Shown here: positions 1-5,226 of the stretch, one piece after another
Numbering within the stretch: position 1 is the first letter of the stretch
How the letters are laid out: every line of letters begins with the position of its first letter
Source of the DNA: Myxococcales bacterium
Lineage (GTDB): Bacteria > Desulfobacterota_B > Binatia > UBA1149 > SPBQ01
Direction: 5' to 3'
Length of the DNA stretch: 5,440 bases
Assembly (NCBI GenBank): GCA_004525875.1
Contig: SPBQ01000184.1
Coordinates: forward strand, 1 to 5,440
Notes under the pieces: generated by a model
The model's input: only the letters and a program-made list of their open reading frames with translations
Database searches by the model: none
What the model was told of the DNA's origin: nothing
Made by a program: the position numbers and the translations under genes

Positions 1-339
1 GAGCTCGGTGACCAACCTCTCGCCCTCTACCTTCATGTCGAGATTCGGGGCCACCGGATTGAAGGCGCCGGTGGCAGGATTGAACGGCATGATCGTGTTC
101 GGATCGTTCAGGTCGAACTGGAAGCGGAAAGTCTCCATCGCCCGACTCTGCGTCACCGCGTCGAGCGATGCGGAAAGCGCCTCGACCCGATCGGCGGCCG
201 CGGCGAGCTCCTCGACCGATCCGCTCAAACGTACGACCTTCGTGCCGATCTCGCGCAGAGCATTGACGATTCTCGCGCACTGGGCGACCTGATCGGCCGA
301 GAATTCGGGGTCGTGCGAACCGAAATCGCTGATTGGCAT
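1..339 (-). CDS. Probable PaaI/hotdog-fold acyl-CoA thioesterase, N-terminal part (3' end beyond window)
   Basis: The reverse strand reads open from ATG at 339-337 to the window edge, giving 113 residues. The start is firm: an AAGGGAG ribosome binding site lies 6 nt upstream, and an in-frame TGA about 20 codons further up leaves no other ATG, GTG or TTG. Residues 11-65 are probably helical and Ala/Glu/Val-rich, with no signal peptide, so the protein is likely cytoplasmic. Residues 85-98 read PFNPATGAFNPVAP, followed by a short strand and turn (LDMKVEGERLV). This matches the (Y/F)NPVxGxxNPxAPP segment that, as I recall, precedes the first hotdog strand in actinobacterial-type PaaI thioesterases. 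Such enzymes hydrolyse acyl-CoA thioesters. The catalytic hotdog helix with its His-Gly-Gly region would lie outside the window, so activity cannot be judged. It is transcribed divergently from the monooxygenase gene. Family assignment is moderate; a non-catalytic hotdog protein is possible. Confidence 0.6.
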   Translation of the reverse strand, partial: MPISDFGSHDPEFSADQVAQCARIVNALREIGTKVVRLSGSVEELAAAADRVEALSASLDAVTQSRAMETFRFQFDLNDPNTIMPFNPATGAFNPVAPNLDMKVEGERLVTEL

Positions 340-345
340 CCGTGT

Positions 346-352
346 CTCCCTT
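346..352 (-). promoter_or_regulatory. Ribosome binding site of the thioesterase gene
   Basis: On the reverse strand AAGGGAG sits 6 nt before the ATG at 339. It is a close match to the 16S rRNA anti-Shine-Dalgarno sequence and fixes the start of a gene whose reading frame is cut by the window edge. Confidence 0.6.
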
Positions 353-423
353 GCTCCGCGGACTCCTTGCGTCCTGCCGGTGTTTTCTGCAGAGATTCAA
401 AGGCGACGCTATACGAATTCCGA

Positions 424-456
424 CCGGCCACCAACTACGGTTGCACGGCCGGGGAG
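424..456 (+). promoter_or_regulatory. Hairpin abutting the monooxygenase ribosome binding site
   Basis: CCGGCC (424-429) pairs perfectly with GGCCGG (447-452). Inside it, CAAC (432-435) pairs with GTTG (440-443) around a TACG tetraloop, leaving a small 2x3 internal loop. The Shine-Dalgarno GGGGAG (451-456), 5 nt before the ATG at 462, overlaps the last two bases of the 3' arm. The structure could partly hide the ribosome binding site, or at DNA level the inverted repeat could be an operator in the divergent promoter region. Pairing is seen in the sequence; function is inference. I found no convincing -35/-10 pair in 340-461. Confidence 0.35.
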
Positions 457-461
457 TCTAC

Positions 462-2078
462 ATGGAAAGCAAGGGGACGACGCGAGACGATGGCGAGCGC
501 TTCGACGCCATCGTCGTCGGCGCCGGATTCGCCGGCCTCTACATGCTGCACCGCCTTCGCGGGCTGGGACTTCGGGTCCGTGTGTTCGAGGCCGGCAGCG
601 GTGTCGGTGGCACGTGGTACTTCAACCGCTATCCCGGCGCCCGCTGCGACGTGGAGAGCATGGACTACTCCTACCAGTTCTCCGACGGGCTCGAGCAGGA
701 ATGGGAATGGAGCGAGCGCTACGCCGCCCAGCCCGAGATTCTCCGCTACATCGAGCACGTCGCCGAGCGCTTCGGCCTGCTCCGCGACGTGCAGCTCGAC
801 ACCCGCGTGCTATCGGCATCGTTCGACGACGCTCGAACGCTCTGGCGCGTCGAGACCGATCGCGGCCTGACGACCGCCCCCTTCTTCATCATGGCGACAG
901 GGTGCCTCTCCTCCGCTCAGCTGCCCGAGATCGCGGGCATGGAAAACTTTCGCGGCCGCGTCCTCCACACCGGGCGCTGGCCGCACGAAGACGTCGACTT
1001 TCGGGGCAAGCGGGTCGGCGTGATCGGCACGGGATCCTCAGGCGTGCAGGCCATTCCGATCATCGCCGAGCAGGCCGAGGAGCTGTTCGTCTTCCAGCGC
1101 ACTGCGACCTACGCGGTGCCGGCTCACAACGCTCCGCTCGACCCCGACCATCAGCGCGACGTGAAGTCGCGCTACCGCGAGTTCCGCGCCGCCGGCCGCG
1201 GGACTCCTCTCGGCTTCGGAGCCGACCACCCTACCGCAGAGGATGCGGGCTCAGAGGCCGACGCCGACCAGCGCCGTCAGCGATTCGAGGAGTACTGGCA
1301 CCGCGGTGGGCTGTACTTCATGGGCGCCTACGTCGATTTGATGCTCGACCCGGAGGTCAACGAAAGCGCCGCCGAGTTCGTGCGCGAGAAGATCCGCGGC
1401 CTGGTTCGCGACCCGGAGACTGCCGCGCTGCTCTCTCCGTCGCAGGTCCTGGGCTGCAAGCGCCTCTGCGCCGGCACCGACTACTTCGAGACCTTCAATC
1501 ACGACAACGTTCACCTGGTCGACATCTCCCGTGAGCCTATCGAGGAATTCACGGCCACCGGCCTGAAGGTCGGCGACGTCGAGCACGCACTCGATCTCGT
1601 GGTCCTGGCCACAGGCTTCGATGCGATGACCGGGTCGCTAGCGCGCGTCGACATCCGCGGACGTCGGGGCCTTGCCTTGAAGGAGAAGTGGGCCGAGGGC
1701 CCCAAGACCTATCTCGGCCTCGGATCCGCGGGCTTTCCCAACTTCTTCGTGATCGCCGGCCCCGGGAGTCCCTCGGTTCTGACCAACATGGTCGCGGCGA
1801 TCGAACAGCACGTCGACTGGATCGCCGAGTGCATCGATCACATGCGACAGCGCGGCCTCACACGGATCGAGGCGACTACCAGCGCCGAGGAGGACTGGGT
1901 TCATCAGGTCAACGAGCTCGCCGGCTTCACGCTCTTCTCGAGCTGCAACTCCTGGTACCTCGGCGCCAACTCCCCGGGAAAGCCGCGGGTATTCATGCCG
2001 TACTTGAGCTTTCCTCTATACGTCGAGAAGTGCGACCAGGTCGTCGCCGCCGACTACGAGGGGTTCGAGCTGCGCTGA
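462..2078 (+). CDS. Type I Baeyer-Villiger monooxygenase, phenylacetone monooxygenase-like
   Basis: The 538-residue product is the usual length for single-component FAD/NADPH Baeyer-Villiger monooxygenases, which insert oxygen next to a ketone carbonyl to give esters or lactones. GAGFAG (20-25) binds FAD, with E43 at the end of the second strand. GGTWYFNRYPGARCD (49-63) is the GGxWxxxRYPGxxxD motif, with D63 corresponding to the active-site Asp. FRGRVLHTGRWP (163-174) is the Baeyer-Villiger fingerprint FxGxxxHTxxW(P/D). GTGSSG (189-194) binds NADPH. R334 in CKRLCAGTDYFETFN aligns with the catalytic Arg (R337 of phenylacetone monooxygenase, from memory). NSWYLGANSPGKPR (496-509) is the conserved C-terminal motif. 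The loop GPGSPSVLTNM (433-443) has the two-residue bulge of phenylacetone monooxygenase that cyclohexanone monooxygenase lacks, suggesting aryl or bulky ketones. The frame stays open upstream to about 333, but only ATG 462 has a good Shine-Dalgarno, and the protein is soluble. The exact substrate is unknown. Confidence 0.95.
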   Translation: MESKGTTRDDGERFDAIVVGAGFAGLYMLHRLRGLGLRVRVFEAGSGVGGTWYFNRYPGARCDVESMDYSYQFSDGLEQEWEWSERYAAQPEILRYIEHVAERFGLLRDVQLDTRVLSASFDDARTLWRVETDRGLTTAPFFIMATGCLSSAQLPEIAGMENFRGRVLHTGRWPHEDVDFRGKRVGVIGTGSSGVQAIPIIAEQAEELFVFQRTATYAVPAHNAPLDPDHQRDVKSRYREFRAAGRGTPLGFGADHPTAEDAGSEADADQRRQRFEEYWHRGGLYFMGAYVDLMLDPEVNESAAEFVREKIRGLVRDPETAALLSPSQVLGCKRLCAGTDYFETFNHDNVHLVDISREPIEEFTATGLKVGDVEHALDLVVLATGFDAMTGSLARVDIRGRRGLALKEKWAEGPKTYLGLGSAGFPNFFVIAGPGSPSVLTNMVAAIEQHVDWIAECIDHMRQRGLTRIEATTSAEEDWVHQVNELAGFTLFSSCNSWYLGANSPGKPRVFMPYLSFPLYVEKCDQVVAADYEGFELR

Positions 2079-2083
2079 GAGGA

Positions 2084-2099
2084 ACTTCGCGGACGAAGT
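2084..2099 (+). terminator. Small hairpin just after the monooxygenase stop, possible terminator
   Basis: ACTTCG (2084-2089) and CGAAGT (2094-2099) form a perfect 6-bp stem with a CGGA loop, starting 5 nt after the stop codon. No T-run follows, so it is not a classical intrinsic terminator. It could protect the mRNA 3' end or assist Rho-dependent release. Confidence 0.3.
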
Positions 2100-2124
2100 G
2101 CATGCTGAGGTTCCCCCCCGGAAG

Positions 2125-2163
2125 CCCGTAGGTCTGCCGCTCGGTGGCGGTTAGCACTACGGG
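2125..2163 (+). other. Imperfect hairpin in the leader region of the secreted-protein gene
   Basis: CCCGTAG (2125-2131) pairs with CTACGGG (2157-2163). After two mismatches, CTG (2134-2136) pairs with TAG (2152-2154) using one G-U. Past a bulged T, CCGC (2137-2140) pairs with GCGG (2147-2150), closing a six-base loop. This is the strongest structure in the 284-bp gap 2079-2362, which otherwise holds no supported gene. A second CCCGTAG at 2282-2288 could compete for the same 3' arm. Other visible marks in the gap are a C7 run (2113-2119), a G5T5 run (2212-2221) flanked by the inverted repeat CGTGAG (2188-2193) / CTCACG (2222-2227), and a CGAC/GTCG mini-hairpin (2226-2237). I could not match the region to a known riboswitch consensus. 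It may be terminator, leader RNA or neither. Confidence 0.35.
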
Positions 2164-2350
2164 GCAGCGGCTAGCTGGTCCCTGGAACGTGAGTGGTTCG
2201 CCCGCCCGGATGGGGGTTTTTCTCACGACACGGGTCGACAACGGCCAGCGCGATTTGGTAAGCATCGGCTGGCTAGAGCTACCCGTAGAGATACCCGACC
2301 GCGCCGCGGGCTGGCGCCGAGACCAACTCAGCCACGCGGCGTCCCAGCAA

Positions 2351-2359
2351 AGGGGGAGG
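2351..2359 (+). promoter_or_regulatory. Strong ribosome binding site of the secreted-protein gene
   Basis: AGGGGGAGG lies 3 nt before ATG 2363, counted from its last G; its AGGGGG part is 6 nt away. It decides the start, because the reading frame remains open upstream to about 2144 without any plausible protein sequence, while ATG 2363 begins a textbook signal peptide. Confidence 0.65.
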
Positions 2360-2362
2360 AAC

Positions 2363-3961
2363 ATGCGGCACACATTCGCCACCGTCGCAGTGACGGCGAC
2401 CATCATCGCGCTCGTCGGGCTCCCGGTCCACGCGCAGATGCAGACCAAGCGGCAGCAGGGCTGCATCAACGCGCTCAACAAGTCGGGCGCGAAGGTCGCG
2501 CAGACGCAGGGCAAGGAGAACGCCGCCTGCGTCAAGAACGCCGGCAAGGGCAAGGAGGCGGACGCGGGGGCTTGCTTGACGGCCGACACCAAACTGAAGG
2601 TCTCCAAGGCGAAGGGCAAGACGACTGCGGCGGATACCAAGAAGTGCGCCGAGACACCGTCGTTCGGGCGCGCTGCGGTGAGTCAGATCAATACCGCCGC
2701 TGGCGGCCAGGAGGTCGCGCTCGTCGAGGACGTGTTCGGCTCCGATCTCACTGCCGCCATCATCGAGGCGGCGGCCGACAAGACGGGCGCGGGTTGTCAA
2801 GCCGCCGTCTCGAAGACATTCGCGAAAATCGCCGCCACCAAGATCAAGACGTTCCTGAAGTGTAAGAAGACGGGTCTTAACGACGGCTCGATCACGAGCC
2901 CCGCGACGCTCGAGGACTGCTTCGACACCGTTGCCGCGGATGCGAAGGTCGACAAGGCGATTGCGAAGCTCGCCACGACGGTGACCAGCAAATGCGGCGG
3001 GGTCGACCTCGACGTCGCGTTTCCGGGTGACTGCATCGGCGCCGGCGTCTTCGCCGACTGCGTCGACGCTGCGGTCGAGTGCCGCGTCTGCCTCACGCTC
3101 GATGCGATGGATAATCTCGGCCGTGACTGTGACCTCTTCGACAACGGCGCCGCCGATCTGAGCTGCGCCACTCTCCCAACGACGACCACAACGAGCTCCA
3201 CGACCACGAGCAGCACGTCGACGACCACGCTGCCACCGGGCCCGGACTGGGGGCTCGGCTGCTTCACGGCGATGGACTGCGGTTCGTCGTTCTGTCCGGC
3301 CGTAGGCTGTCAGTGTGATGCGTTCCTCGACGGCATCGGCCTGACCGGGGCGGTGGCGATGTGTTTCTTCGATTGCATGGACAGCGGACTGATGGACGTC
3401 ACGGACTGCCGCGACTCTTGTGGTGGCTCGGCGGCGCCGGTCTGCGACGCGAGCGTTGCCGGCGGTGGCGGTTTCACGGGCGCTGTGACCGGTCCGGGTG
3501 CCTGCACGCCGTCTGGCTTCGCCATGGTCGGCGGGACACCGTCGTTCGGTGGGTCAGCCAGTGAGCTCAAGCGGCTGATCATCGACTTCGCAACGCCGAT
3601 CGACGAGTCGACCCTGTTCACGGGACCGCCGCCGCCTTGCGCGGGAAGCTGCCCGTCGCCGGGAACCGACTGCGACGCGGGTGCGCCGTATCCCGAGACG
3701 ACGCTCGCAGATCACTTCCGTCTGCAGATCGGCGTCGCCGCGCCGCCCGACGACGTCTGCACCCGCTCGGGCGTGCCCACGACGGTGTGCAAGTTCAGCC
3801 CGAGCGGCTACGCGCTGGTCCTCGACGCACCGATCTGCAGCTCTCCGGTGCCGGTGGACGTTACGATGTTCATGAGCTGCCATGTCTCTGACGCGGGCGG
3901 CGGCACGTTCCTGCACTACTCGACCGGAGACTTCTTCTCCTCGACGACGTGGCCTCCGTAG
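2363..3961 (+). CDS. Secreted cysteine-rich multidomain protein with Thr/Ser linker, function unknown
   Basis: The product has 532 residues. Residues 1-24 form a signal peptide: a short basic n-region, a hydrophobic core at 5-20 and a likely cut after VHA24. The mature protein has 32 cysteines, an even number that suits disulfides. Residues 34-95 and 145-211 are two related Lys/Ala-rich helical units with spacing C-x21-C-x14-C-x23-C and C-x21-C-x18-C-x24-C. Residues 224-268 add six cysteines, including VECRVC and RDCDLFD, a block I recall from secreted proteins of Binatota-like genomes. Residues 273-289 are all Thr or Ser, a flexible and perhaps glycosylated linker. Residues 300-532 form a second region with 18 cysteines that I cannot assign; it starts with dense cysteines (300-361) and continues as a likely beta-rich domain ending in STTWPP. 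No catalytic motif, transmembrane helix or sorting signal is visible. It could be an adhesin, binding protein or envelope component. Confidence 0.85.
   Translation: MRHTFATVAVTATIIALVGLPVHAQMQTKRQQGCINALNKSGAKVAQTQGKENAACVKNAGKGKEADAGACLTADTKLKVSKAKGKTTAADTKKCAETPSFGRAAVSQINTAAGGQEVALVEDVFGSDLTAAIIEAAADKTGAGCQAAVSKTFAKIAATKIKTFLKCKKTGLNDGSITSPATLEDCFDTVAADAKVDKAIAKLATTVTSKCGGVDLDVAFPGDCIGAGVFADCVDAAVECRVCLTLDAMDNLGRDCDLFDNGAADLSCATLPTTTTTSSTTTSSTSTTTLPPGPDWGLGCFTAMDCGSSFCPAVGCQCDAFLDGIGLTGAVAMCFFDCMDSGLMDVTDCRDSCGGSAAPVCDASVAGGGGFTGAVTGPGACTPSGFAMVGGTPSFGGSASELKRLIIDFATPIDESTLFTGPPPPCAGSCPSPGTDCDAGAPYPETTLADHFRLQIGVAAPPDDVCTRSGVPTTVCKFSPSGYALVLDAPICSSPVPVDVTMFMSCHVSDAGGGTFLHYSTGDFFSSTTWPP
2462..2647 (+). 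repeat. First cysteine-helix unit of an internal duplication
   Basis: This codes for residues 34-95, with cysteines 34, 56, 71 and 95. Its opening (GCINALNKSGAK) aligns with the opening of the second unit (GCQAAVSKTFAK), and the first Cys-Cys interval is 21 residues in both. Similarity is at protein and spacing level, so the duplication is old. Confidence 0.55.
2795..2995 (+). repeat. Second cysteine-helix unit of an internal duplication
   Basis: This codes for residues 145-211, with cysteines 145, 167, 186 and 211. Relative to the first unit it has about four extra residues between the second and third cysteines and one more before the last. Both units end in a KC pair preceded by a Thr-rich helix. 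Confidence 0.55.
3179..3229 (+). repeat. Low-complexity tract coding for a 17-residue Thr/Ser linker
   Basis: Every codon here encodes Thr or Ser (residues 273-289), mostly ACG, ACC and AGC. The 10-mer CGACGACCAC occurs at 3180-3189 and again at 3219-3228, so the tract could change length by slippage or recombination. It separates the cysteine-helix half from the C-terminal domain. Confidence 0.8.
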
Positions 3962-3965
3962 GCGC

Positions 3966-4004
3966 GCGGCCACAGCGGCCGCTGGTCCTGGCACCGTCAC
4001 CAGG
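3966..4004 (+). terminator. Tandem GC-rich hairpins after the secreted-protein gene, possible terminator
   Basis: GCGGCC (3966-3971) pairs with GGCCGC (3977-3982) around a 5-nt loop, starting 4 nt after the stop codon. CCTGG (3987-3991) then pairs with CCAGG (4000-4004). No T-run follows, so termination may be Rho-dependent. Pairing is seen; function is inferred. Confidence 0.35.
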
Positions 4005-4252
4005 GGTGTTGTCAACCTAGACGGCGTTGGTGCATGGCCTCGCGCGACACGGGCGCAATCGTAGGATCAACAGCTCGTAACGCGGTAGCGCGTCTTGTGC
4101 GACGCAACGACACAATCCGTACACTCACCCGTCGGGTCGTCCCCGCGTTCGCGACCGCACCATCCTTTCGTTAGGGTCTCTGCGCGGTGGCGACGCTAGC
4201 GTCGGTCGCAAGCTCCAGAAACAGGCCACGATCGTAGCCCCTGGGAGGTTAC
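4005..4252. other. Non-coding stretch upstream of the DsbA-like gene
   Basis: I see no supported gene or known RNA here. A weak promoter candidate is TTGTGC (4095-4100) and TACACT (4120-4125), but the 19-bp spacing and three matches in the -35 make it poor. GGTCG (4135-4139) and CGACC (4152-4156) form an inverted repeat, and a 14-bp palindrome sits at 4191-4204. The region most likely holds the promoter and leader of the DsbA-like gene. Confidence 0.4.
4191..4204. promoter_or_regulatory. Perfect 14-bp palindrome, possible operator
   Basis: CGACGCTAGCGTCG equals its own reverse complement. It lies 71 bp before the DsbA-like start, where a dimeric regulator could bind. A palindrome of this length is not rare by chance in GC-rich DNA, so support is weak. 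Confidence 0.25.
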
Positions 4253-4279
4253 ATGAGAGAAGGAGACGGGGCGGCATGA
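4253..4279 (+). CDS. Possible 8-codon leader ORF overlapping the DsbA-like start
   Basis: ATG at 4253 is preceded by GGGAGG (4243-4248) with 4-nt spacing, a good initiation signal. It would encode MREGDGAA and stop at TGA 4277-4279, which overlaps the next ATG (4276-4278) as ATGA. This layout is typical of translational coupling. The Shine-Dalgarno of the downstream gene, AAGGAG (4260-4265), lies inside the leader ORF, so ribosomes on the leader would pass over it. The peptide has no run of regulatory amino acids as in attenuator leaders. It could also be only a spurious start close to the real one. Confidence 0.4.
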   Translation: MREGDGAA

Positions 4280-5130
4280 AGAAAAAGCCAGTCTTACGCT
4301 GTATCACACTCGCGATCTTCGCCGTGAGCGCGATCGGCACGCAGAGCTCGCTTGCCCATGCTGCTGGCGAGGGCGTTGCCGCGCCCGTCACGAGAGAACG
4401 GCTCGACCCCTTGGAGCTCGAGAAGAACCCGGGCTACACGGAGCCCTTGGCGTCGGCCTCCGTGACGCCCGGGCCTCCTGTCCCCGGTATCGCGGGCAAG
4501 CCCGGCGTCTCGCCCGCGTCCGGACCAGACGACGCGGCGGTGAAGGTGTACGTCTTCACAGACTTTCAGTGCCCGGTTTGCTCGCGCACGGTCGAACCGG
4601 TCAAGCAGGTGGTGCGCGACCACGCTGATGTACAGGTCATCTTCAAGAACAATGCCCTCGCCAGCCACAGCGCTGCCGCCGCGGCCGCGGCGGCAGCGCT
4701 GGCGGCCGCGCGTCAGGGTAAGTTCTGGGCCTACCACGACCTGCTCTTCGCCAATCAGAGAGCGCTATCCGAGCCCGATCTGCTGGCCTACGCCCAGCAG
4801 CTCGCGCTCGACCTGGACAGATTCCAGCGCGACATGAACGACCCCGAGATCAAAGCCCAGGTCGAGTACGAGACCGGCCTGGCAGAGGAGATCGGACTAT
4901 CCGGTACGCCTGGCTTCGTGATCAACGGCGAGTCATCGGTTGGATGGGGAAGCTATGGGTCGCTGGAGAATCGAGTCGAGCGCGCGCTGGAGAATGCCCG
5001 CGCGCTGCAGGCCGAGGGCGTCGACGCGAAGAGCCTGGCCGAGCAGGCCACGCTCGCTGCCGGCGAGCAGGGGCGAACGTTCGCCCGCTTGATGTGGGGG
5101 GTAGCGCCAGCCGACGACGGCTCGCCCTGA
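4276..5130 (+). CDS. Secreted DsbA-family thiol:disulfide oxidoreductase
   Basis: The product has 284 residues. A KKK n-region and a hydrophobic segment (about 9-21) form a signal peptide with a likely cut after AHA29, so it acts in the periplasm. Residues 30-85 are a Pro/Gly-rich spacer. The thioredoxin-like domain runs from about 88 to 230. VYVFTDFQCPVCSRTV carries the CPVC active site (C99, C102). An Ala-rich helix (132-145) and GKFWAYHDLLFANQ (148-161) fit the inserted helical domain of DsbA/BdbD proteins. SGTPGFVINGE (209-219) carries the cis-Pro loop (T211-P212). Residues 231-284 form a helical C-terminal extension without a clear match. These are the only domain cysteines (C9 is in the signal peptide), so it is not a multi-cysteine relay. 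Family members oxidise or isomerise disulfides in exported proteins; which of these applies here is open. AAGGAG (4260-4265) is the ribosome binding site. The secreted cysteine-rich protein upstream is a possible client. Confidence 0.92.
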   Translation: MKKKPVLRCITLAIFAVSAIGTQSSLAHAAGEGVAAPVTRERLDPLELEKNPGYTEPLASASVTPGPPVPGIAGKPGVSPASGPDDAAVKVYVFTDFQCPVCSRTVEPVKQVVRDHADVQVIFKNNALASHSAAAAAAAAALAAARQGKFWAYHDLLFANQRALSEPDLLAYAQQLALDLDRFQRDMNDPEIKAQVEYETGLAEEIGLSGTPGFVINGESSVGWGSYGSLENRVERALENARALQAEGVDAKSLAEQATLAAGEQGRTFARLMWGVAPADDGSP

Positions 5131-5132
5131 CC

Positions 5133-5151
5133 TCGGCCCCGGGCTGGCCGA
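5133..5151. terminator. Hairpin between convergent genes, possible bidirectional terminator
   Basis: TCGGCC (5133-5138) pairs with GGCCGA (5146-5151) around a 7-nt loop, 2 nt after the DsbA-like stop. The flanking genes converge, so it could serve either one, although no T-run is present on either side. The rest of the 96-bp gap shows nothing else I can support. Confidence 0.3.
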
Positions 5152-5226
5152 TTCGCTCGTGCGCCGCGAGATCGGTGCGGAACTGTAGCCGCGTGTCGAT
5201 GGCCCCGCCGCAAGCCTCGCGATCGT

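Noticed and set aside
410..415. TATACG as a -10 element for the monooxygenase promoter.
   Set aside because: No acceptable -35 hexamer lies 16-18 bp upstream; the nearest T-rich segment (383-388) is 21 bp away.
333..461. Upstream in-frame extension of the monooxygenase by 43 codons, with a mildly hydrophobic, signal-like sequence.
   Set aside because: It has no Shine-Dalgarno, would overlap the start of the divergent gene, and Baeyer-Villiger enzymes of this group are cytosolic and begin shortly before the GAGFAG motif.
380..1534. Long alternative-frame reading frames inside the monooxygenase gene, very rich in Arg.
   Set aside because: They are typical GC-rich shadows; the other frame has every family motif.
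2128..2230. Possible riboswitch of a known class or a tRNA-like element (a GGTTCG occurs near 2195).
   Set aside because: I could not find the conserved cores of cyclic-di-GMP, TPP, SAM, glycine, cobalamin or fluoride riboswitches, and there is no cloverleaf.
2144..2362. In-frame extension of the secreted protein by 73 codons.
   Set aside because: It would bury the signal peptide and the strong AGGGGGAGG site inside the gene, and the extra residues look like translated non-coding DNA.
1993..2800. Reverse-strand open frames across the monooxygenase end and the secreted-protein start.
   Set aside because: They have low-complexity Arg/Ala/Leu composition, no ribosome binding site, no recognised motif, and lie opposite a gene with a clear signal peptide.
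3975..3982. GCGGCCGC palindrome as a functional site.
   Set aside because: It is explained as part of the GC-rich hairpin after the stop codon and is common in GC-rich DNA.
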